Source: Paraphysomonas bandaiensis (Eukaryota; Chrysophyceae). Taken from it: a stretch of DNA of 64,000 bases. The DNA lies in the NCBI GenBank assembly GCA_965644295.1, contig CBFFRP010000217.1:415885-479884 (forward strand), written 5' to 3'. The position numbers and the translations under genes were made by a program. A model generated the notes under the pieces. The model did no database searches. It was not told where the DNA came from and saw only the letters and a program-made list of their open reading frames with translations. Shown here piece by piece: positions 58,364 to 64,000 of this stretch (positions are counted from its first letter, which is position 1; every line of letters begins with the position of its first letter).

Positions 58364-58972
58364 TTTTATAGAATTAATGAATTATTTCTTGTTAAGTATC
58401 TGAACTGAACTGAACTGAATTATGAGTGACTATGACTATGAGACCAGTCGATATATGATTGCTATGGGAGTCTCTTCATTGAAGAATCTCCTTCTTCAAG
58501 ATGAGGTTGCAGAATGAAGTGTTCTGAAAGTCATCCTAGAGCCAATCAGGTGGGAGGTACATATTCTCAACCACATACAGTAGGGATGATGGTATACAGC
58601 GGTATATAAATATTCTTGTCTATAGTTCGGATACGCGGTTATTCCCAACAGTTCAAAGTCTCATGTACTCACCTGACTTGACCTGCTACGTACTTAAGTA
58701 TACGCATACACGATATATACATATAGATATGTACATCGTACATAGGTACATAAATATATACCACTCTTGACGACTGGAATCAATTGCTGATATATTCATA
58801 GTATGAATGGTGGATGTAGTGTTGTTGTATAGCAATAACATTGTCTGTCCATTACATATTGCATCAGGTGTCAGCCTTTACCATAATAAACAAGTAGACA
58901 TGAATGACATCACATGATACGACATGACATGCATTGAATAGGCTTCCTGCCTTTGCAAGGCACTAACTAATC
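58364..58972. promoter_or_regulatory. Shared 5' region of CBS and repetitive membrane protein genes
   Basis: A 609-base divergent spacer. It has a GAACT pentamer run (58401-58420), TATA tracts and a variant site TACAGCGGT at 58595-58603. Confidence 0.35.
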
Positions 58973-60394
58973 ATGATTCGACAACAACAACTTCTATCAT
59001 GTATAGTGTCGTTACTCTTTGCATTGTACGCACAGTGCAATATCGCTAACGCTGTAAGAGTTCAAAACACACCAAAGAGATGGTTGCTAACAGACGTTAA
59101 TTCTCCCACCCCTGTTCCTACTACGGACTTTGTGGCCCCTACTACTCCAGTTCCGAAGAAGTTGACATCTCCAACCCCTGTTCCAACTGCGGACTTTGTG
59201 GCCCCTACTACTCCAGTTCCGAAGAAGTTGACATCTCCTACCCCTGTTCCAACTGCGGATTTTGTGGCCCCTACTACCCCAGTTCCGAAGAAGTTGACAT
59301 CTCCTACCCCTGTTCCAACTGCGGATTTTGTGGCCCCTACTACCCCAGTTCCGAAGAAGTTGACATCTCCTACCCCTGTTCCAACTGCGGATTTTGTGGC
59401 CCCTACTACCCCAGTTCCGAAGAAGTTGACATCTCCTACCCCTGTTCCAACTGCGGATTTTGTGGCCCCTACTACCCCAGTTCCGAAGAAGTTGACATCT
59501 CCCACCCCTGTTCCTACTACGGACTTTGTGGCCCCTACTACTCCAGTTCCGAAGAAGTTGACATCTCCAACCCCTGTTCCAACTGCGGATTTTGTGGCCC
59601 CTACTACCCCAGTTCCGAAGAAGTTGACATCTCCTACCCCTGTTCCAACTGCGGACTTTGTGGCCCCTACTACCCCAGTTCCGAAGAAGTTGACATCTCC
59701 TACCCCTGTTCCAACTGCGGACTTTGTGGCCCCTACTACTCCAGTTCCGAAGAAGTTGACATCTCCTACCCCTGTTCCAACTGCGGATTTTGTGGCCCCT
59801 ACTACCCCAGTTCCGAAGAAGTTGACATCTCCTACCCCTGTGACAACTGCGGACTTTGTGGCCCCTACTACTCCAGTTCCGAAGAAGTTGACATCTCCTA
59901 CCCCTGTTCCAACTGCGGATTTTGTGGCCCCTACTACCCCAGTTCCGAAGAAGTTGACATCTCCTACCCCTGTTCCAACTGCGGACTTTGTGGCCCCTAC
60001 TACTCCAGTTCCGAAGAAGTTGACTTCTCCACCATCCCCAGATCCGAAGTTACTTCGACACAAGGGTCATGTTAGTATGCATCATAGAGTGGGAAATAAT
60101 CATTCTCATCCCGGACGGGGTAATATTAGTCATATTCATGCGGTGACGTACCCAACACCAGCCAAGAATTATAGTAGTGCTTATACTAGTATATATTCCA
60201 GTGCATATACCAGGGATAGGGCTCCAGATGACCCTGCGCTTAGCCATTCAAAGACCCCCATTAGAACTGTAGTTGGACCAGAGATAGCTTATCACACCGA
60301 ACCGGCGGTAGATGAAATACGCTCCGTTCCGCTATGGGTAATTTTGGGATGCTTTGGCGTTCTCATTGCACTTGCTGTGAGGCTATGGCGGTGA
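58973..60394 (+). CDS. Thr/Pro-repeat surface protein, type I membrane
   Basis: A 473-residue intronless frame. Residues 1-27 form a signal peptide (LLSCIVSLLFALYAQCNIAN). Residues about 44-351 are fourteen near-identical 22-residue repeats (TSPTPVPTADFVAPTTPVPK then KL). A His-rich and Tyr/Ser linker follows. The end is one transmembrane helix (VPLWVILGCFGVLIALAVRL) with a short basic tail RLWR. The Thr/Pro density suggests an O-glycosylated, mucin-like stalk at the cell surface. The function is unknown. Near-perfect DNA repeats mean copy number probably varies between strains. Confidence 0.85.
   Translation: MIRQQQLLSCIVSLLFALYAQCNIANAVRVQNTPKRWLLTDVNSPTPVPTTDFVAPTTPVPKKLTSPTPVPTADFVAPTTPVPKKLTSPTPVPTADFVAPTTPVPKKLTSPTPVPTADFVAPTTPVPKKLTSPTPVPTADFVAPTTPVPKKLTSPTPVPTADFVAPTTPVPKKLTSPTPVPTTDFVAPTTPVPKKLTSPTPVPTADFVAPTTPVPKKLTSPTPVPTADFVAPTTPVPKKLTSPTPVPTADFVAPTTPVPKKLTSPTPVPTADFVAPTTPVPKKLTSPTPVTTADFVAPTTPVPKKLTSPTPVPTADFVAPTTPVPKKLTSPTPVPTADFVAPTTPVPKKLTSPPSPDPKLLRHKGHVSMHHRVGNNHSHPGRGNISHIHAVTYPTPAKNYSSAYTSIYSSAYTRDRAPDDPALSHSKTPIRTVVGPEIAYHTEPAVDEIRSVPLWVILGCFGVLIALAVRLWR
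59104..60028 (+). repeat. 66-bp coding tandem repeat, 14 copies
   Basis: Units of 66 bases (22 codons) with core CCCCTGTTCCAACTGCGGA. Copies differ mainly by synonymous C/T changes (GAC/GAT, ACT/ACC), with T/A changes at one residue in units 1 and 7 and P to T in unit 12. The pattern fits recent expansion and homogenisation. Confidence 0.95.
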
Positions 60395-60824
60395 GCAATT
60401 CTATGTTTATCATTGCTTGTATAATATTTCCTCAATACAGGGTGGATATTTGCAGTCGTCATAGGAGCAGATTGGGGATATAGATACATAGATATACGAG
60501 CCATTTGCTGACAAGATCATGTATATTTATTACCTTGATTAGATGATTAGATGTATATATGCACTCTGCAAGAAGCACACGAAGACACAATATGCATTTC
60601 GTATGGCATTTGTGTGAGGTGTAAGCTATAAAAACTTCACAATTTTTAGATAGAAGCTTGCTTTGACTGAATCACTTACACAAATGATTGTCACTGAACC
60701 ACGTTTACTAGGCGAAACAAAAGTATACAAAAAAACGGGGGGGGGGACGAGGGAGGCCTCTTTTCTAAAATTTCCTAGGAATGAGAAATACTCAGAATCC
60801 TGATGATCCTCTCCCAGAAAATAG
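60395..60824. other. Intergenic stretch, nothing recognised
   Basis: AT-rich, with a run of nine or more G at 60740-60748 next to a poly-A tract. No gene seen. The Ty3-type element ends somewhere near the right side of this stretch. Confidence 0.55.
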
Positions 60825-60830
60825 GCATCA

Positions 60831-61549
60831 TCATAGAATCATCCAAGAACATGCCCGACAAATAGGCCAGTTGGTGTTCCTGGATAACCAGTCTGCTAAC
60901 CAATTCTGTGCTCCAGAAATATGTCGGATTTTAAAATTGAATGATTGCAAGAATGTTCTCATCCTAGCAATTTTGGTACCTCTGGCAGCTTCCATCCAGA
61001 GCAAATTGTTATGGTCTGTTTCTATTGTAAACTGCTTTCCAACTAAGTAATACATAGCTGTTTAACCGAATAGTAGATACCGTAGCCCTCCTGCTCTATA
61101 GTAGCCCATTTCATTGCTTGCTCTGAAAACTTTTTAGAGATAAAGGCAATAGGTTGCAATTGAGCTTCTCCTGACGGTAATATCTTCCGTTGTAGTAGTA
61201 CAGAACCTATACCTAGCTCACTTGCATCAGTCGTAAAATCACTCTAACTCATAATCAGGGTAGAAGGCTCACACGCATCTTGTAAACCTTTATGAAACGT
61301 TTGTACTCAGCTTCATAATCATGACGCCAAGTAGATTTATTCCAATTGAAAGATTTCTTAGTGAGGTCCGTTAAATGACCTACTAAGTCAGAATACTTTG
61401 GCGTGAAGCTGGAAGAAAACTCCCTTGCCTAGCAGAGATCTAGCTTGTTTAGTCGATGATGGCATAGGTATGTTTTGCCAAGGCTTCCTTTTATCCGGAC
61501 ACACTTCATACGGTTTGTGTTTGCACACATATCAAAAAAATTAACTTTC
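60831..61549 (-). pseudogene. Broken RNase H region of the Ty3-type element
   Basis: 61055-60831 reads FTIETDHNNLLWMEAARGTK and IRHISGAQNWLADWLSR, the C-terminal half of a Ty3-type RNase H. The first half (FTTDAS near 61235, IAFISKKFSEQA) lies in another frame, and stops separate it from the RT frame ending at 61550. At least two frame disruptions are present, and nothing resembling integrase follows. Confidence 0.75.
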
Positions 61550-63049
61550 TTAAAACCAGAGCCAGCTCTTAGCCATTTTCAACTTTATGTTTCTCTCCAG
61601 ACATCTGTCAATAACTCGTTCCAACTTTTCATAAGCATCCTGGGGATCGTTGGCTAGTATTAGCATATTATCAAAGATAACGATAGCCCAGTCTGAAAAA
61701 TCGGCAAATATCTCCCGAACAACCTCTTGCAGAACACCAGTAGCAGGAGCTATACCCTCTGGCATGAAATTAGGTGCAAACTGTCCCCATGGCGTTTGAA
61801 TGGACAATTTCTCGGAAGTTTCCTCATCTAAAGGTATTTGATGAAACGCATTTGTAAGATCTATATCCAAATAATATGGAAAATTAATGATCTTGTCAAG
61901 TTCATGTTTGACATTGGGAATAGTGTAGTTTCCCACATGCATGTGATCATTTATCTTAACGTAATCCCCACAAAATCGAATATAAGGAGGTGTAGCCTTG
62001 GGCGCTACTACAAGACAAGAAGCCCATGGCGATCTACTCTTCCGGTAAAAATACCCACACAGACGACGAAATTCTTTCTCTGAGGCTTCCCATAGTTTTG
62101 GATTAATAGGCCTCGCCTTGGGTTTGATCCGATCCGGAAGTGTATCTTTCCACTTAATTTTTAAAGGTTCAACACCTTTTACACCAGACCACTCATCTGG
62201 TACAAAGACTTTAACCGCTTTAGTTCGTAGGAGATGCATCACATTTGTTTGTTCCTTCATCTCGCTACTAACATGGGTCTCCAACAACTGTTCATAGTCT
62301 TTTAAAGCTTCCGCTCTAGTCTTTCCTAAGAATACCAAAGCTTCTTTAAATTGAACCGGCAATTCGGAATCCTCTTCTTCCGGTGCAATTTGAGTACTCG
62401 CTTTAGACCATGGTTCCACTATTTGTCCATGCTCTAAACCAGACAAATCATCATGAGTCGAAATCTTCTTGGCATCTGTTTCTATCTCATAAGATGTTTG
62501 TTCAAAAGCATGCCTCATCAGTTCACACATAAAGGGATATAAAGTACCAGTAAGTGCCGGCAATCCAAGTATGACATCATTATGTTTCATGTCAATAATT
62601 AAAAAATCCCCTTTGAACTGATACTGTTTTCCATAAGGGTCAGCCAACAAAAGATTGAGTCTGACTCCTTGTGTGACTGTTTTTATAGTAGTACTATCCG
62701 CCAATACTACTCTATGATTCGCATCGTATAAAAATTCGGGGTTTAGCTCTGGCATTAAACTCTCAACCAGACCCCTAGACACATAGTTGGCTGAAAGCGC
62801 TCCCGTATCGCAAAGTACGGTGATCAATTTTTCCGAATTCTCTCTCATATTATTGTTCATTATTAGCCTAGCTACAGTATGTGCTGATGTCATTTTTCGC
62901 GTATTAGGAAAGCAAGCATACAGCTTAGCTTGCCCCTCGGTTTGCACAGAACACAATGCCGCCGTGAATGTAGACTCTTCAAATTGTAAGCAACAATCGT
63001 CATCCCCGTCACACCCATTAACTACACTGACATCCTGCGCTCCCCGCAC
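61550..63049 (-). CDS. Ty3-type protease and reverse transcriptase
   Basis: A 499-residue frame. The aspartic protease reads LITVLCDTGALSANYVSR near residues 75-92. The RT domain runs from about residue 290, with SPWASCLVVAPKATPPYIRF, CGDYVKIN, YYLDIDLTNAFHQIPL (first catalytic Asp) and IVIFDNMLILAND. The last motif has Asp-Asn where most elements have Asp-Asp. The frame ends abruptly at KSWLWF, short of the connection and RNase H regions. It starts 16 bases past the gag-like stop, so gag and pol are in different frames. Confidence 0.75.
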   Translation of the reverse strand: MRGAQDVSVVNGCDGDDDCCLQFEESTFTAALCSVQTEGQAKLYACFPNTRKMTSAHTVARLIMNNNMRENSEKLITVLCDTGALSANYVSRGLVESLMPELNPEFLYDANHRVVLADSTTIKTVTQGVRLNLLLADPYGKQYQFKGDFLIIDMKHNDVILGLPALTGTLYPFMCELMRHAFEQTSYEIETDAKKISTHDDLSGLEHGQIVEPWSKASTQIAPEEEDSELPVQFKEALVFLGKTRAEALKDYEQLLETHVSSEMKEQTNVMHLLRTKAVKVFVPDEWSGVKGVEPLKIKWKDTLPDRIKPKARPINPKLWEASEKEFRRLCGYFYRKSRSPWASCLVVAPKATPPYIRFCGDYVKINDHMHVGNYTIPNVKHELDKIINFPYYLDIDLTNAFHQIPLDEETSEKLSIQTPWGQFAPNFMPEGIAPATGVLQEVVREIFADFSDWAIVIFDNMLILANDPQDAYEKLERVIDRCLERNIKLKMAKSWLWF

Positions 63050-63064
63050 GCAATGGTCCTTCCA

Positions 63065-63985
63065 TCAAGGTCGGGAATCACCGAAGCGATCCCTTCTCAA
63101 GATAGAAGTTGGATTGGATCTACCAGTGGAACCATCCTCAGCTTTCAGGAAAGCATTGAGCTTATCCCTCATCTCAACAGCCGAGGTTCTCAAGCACTGA
63201 GAATTGTGGTTGTATTTGCACTGTGGCTTGTTGCATTTCCCATACAACATCTGCCTCAGGCAACCGAATTTCTCAACTCTCGAACTCGTATCACCAGCAG
63301 GTTTATCCTGAGAAGAAGCCATAAAAGAAACCTCTTGCTCATTAACAACTGCTGTGGGATCAGGTTCCAGATCCTGCGATGATGTAACGTCCTTGGCTGA
63401 GCCACGACGTAAATCAATGTTACCCTCTTCATCATCTGAAGAACTAGGGTATTCGAGATTTATCTGCTCCGGACCTCGATCAAAATCCGAATCATCAGAA
63501 ACATATCCATCAATGTGAGTGAGAGCATGTGAATCTCTGTTATTCCGATGATCATAGTCCTTGTAAGAAGTAGACCGCATCGGAGACGGATGTTTCTCAT
63601 TATTCTTGGAAAACAAATCCCTTTTCCGTTTGTTGTACTCATCAAGTTTGTTTTTAGCCTCAATGTTAGCCTCAAACGGTAACTGACGAGCTGCTAAGCA
63701 AATCTGATAATGATCTACTAAAATAGCCGTAAATTCATCGAAGAACTCGTTCATCGTGTCAAACTGTAGTTTATTCATGCACCCAAAGACATAACGAACA
63801 TAATCCCTATCGTTCAAGTTTTTGAATAGTCTTACGAGCCCATATTCTTTGTCATCTACTCTTGGACACCAATCCTTATTAAACTCCAACATAATGGATA
63901 ACATGGTTCGAAACAAATCAATAAGTTTCAACTGTTGGAAGTAAAACTGTTCGAACGTGACAGTTGTCACTTTCCTCCACTCCAT
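63065..63985 (-). CDS. Ty3-type gag-like protein, possibly 5'-truncated by the window
   Basis: A 306-residue frame. The N-terminal part (FNKDWCPRVDDKEYGLVRLF, DTMNEFFDEFTAILVDHY) resembles retroelement capsid helices. Near residue 250 a C-x8-C-x4-C-x3-H cluster (CLRQMLYGKCNKPQCKYNH) replaces the usual CCHC knuckle. An acidic Asp/Ser-rich region precedes it. The true start may lie beyond 64000. Confidence 0.6.
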   Translation of the reverse strand: MEWRKVTTVTFEQFYFQQLKLIDLFRTMLSIMLEFNKDWCPRVDDKEYGLVRLFKNLNDRDYVRYVFGCMNKLQFDTMNEFFDEFTAILVDHYQICLAARQLPFEANIEAKNKLDEYNKRKRDLFSKNNEKHPSPMRSTSYKDYDHRNNRDSHALTHIDGYVSDDSDFDRGPEQINLEYPSSSDDEEGNIDLRRGSAKDVTSSQDLEPDPTAVVNEQEVSFMASSQDKPAGDTSSRVEKFGCLRQMLYGKCNKPQCKYNHNSQCLRTSAVEMRDKLNAFLKAEDGSTGRSNPTSILRRDRFGDSRP

Positions 63986-64000
63986 AATCTTTATGTGTCT

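Larger units (their letters stand above)
60825..64000 (-). mobile_element. Decayed Ty3/gypsy-type retrotransposon, partial
   Basis: Gag-like, protease-RT and RNase H regions in order on the minus strand. The element runs off the right edge of the window. No integrase or LTR is visible at its 3' side. Frames are broken between RT and RNase H. Confidence 0.8.

Noticed and set aside
59062-60063. A 333-residue minus-strand open frame across the 66-bp repeat
   Set aside because: It is open only because the repeat unit is a multiple of three. The plus frame has a signal peptide and a membrane anchor.

Overview
The window comes from the nuclear genome of a flagellated single-celled eukaryote. Genes are split by short GT-AG introns (about 44 to 150 bases). 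They include a full ATR checkpoint kinase, the chromosomal passenger protein INCENP, a STE-type protein kinase, a Y-type cyclin and the axonemal radial spoke protein RSP3. The presence of RSP3 argues for a flagellated stage. A Crinkler-like nuclease protein, Crypton-like tyrosine recombinase remains and a large repeat load are patterns known from chytrids, oomycetes and other zoosporic protists. The sequence alone does not let me choose among these lineages.

Layout: 0.1-5.2 kb holds a WD40 protein head-to-head with INCENP. 5.2-8.8 kb is repeat-rich and has no intact gene. 8.8-10.0 kb is a ZFAND1-like AN1 zinc finger/ubiquitin-like protein. 10.2-14.8 kb is an island bounded by two inverted copies of tRNA-Leu(CAA); it holds a Crinkler-like PD-(D/E)XK protein and a broken tyrosine recombinase. 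14.8-19.0 kb is repeats, including a roughly 1 kb inverted-repeat element with TTAA ends. 19.0-27.2 kb is RSPH3 head-to-head with a 1760-residue WW/ankyrin protein. 27.76-33.5 kb is an intact Ty1/copia retrotransposon with identical 266-bp LTRs, inserted in a small reading frame. 33.6-33.8 kb is a fold-back repeat. 34.6-35.4 kb is a bacterial-looking methyltransferase, followed by a minisatellite. 36.4-39.3 kb is repeats. 39.3-50.9 kb is ATR, head-to-head with the cyclin at 51.6-52.9 kb. 53.9-58.4 kb holds a protein kinase and a CBS-domain protein. 59.0-60.4 kb encodes a repetitive Thr/Pro-rich membrane protein. 60.8 kb to the end is a decayed Ty3/gypsy-type element.

The conserved genes fall into two themes: cell cycle and genome integrity (INCENP, ATR, cyclin, kinase) and the flagellum (RSPH3, possibly its divergent partner). 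Four head-to-head gene pairs are separated by 544 to 684 bases. A short motif, TACAGCAGT, recurs in several of these 5' regions and upstream of the methyltransferase. Exon boundaries given here were inferred by eye from splice signals and reading phase, not from transcripts.
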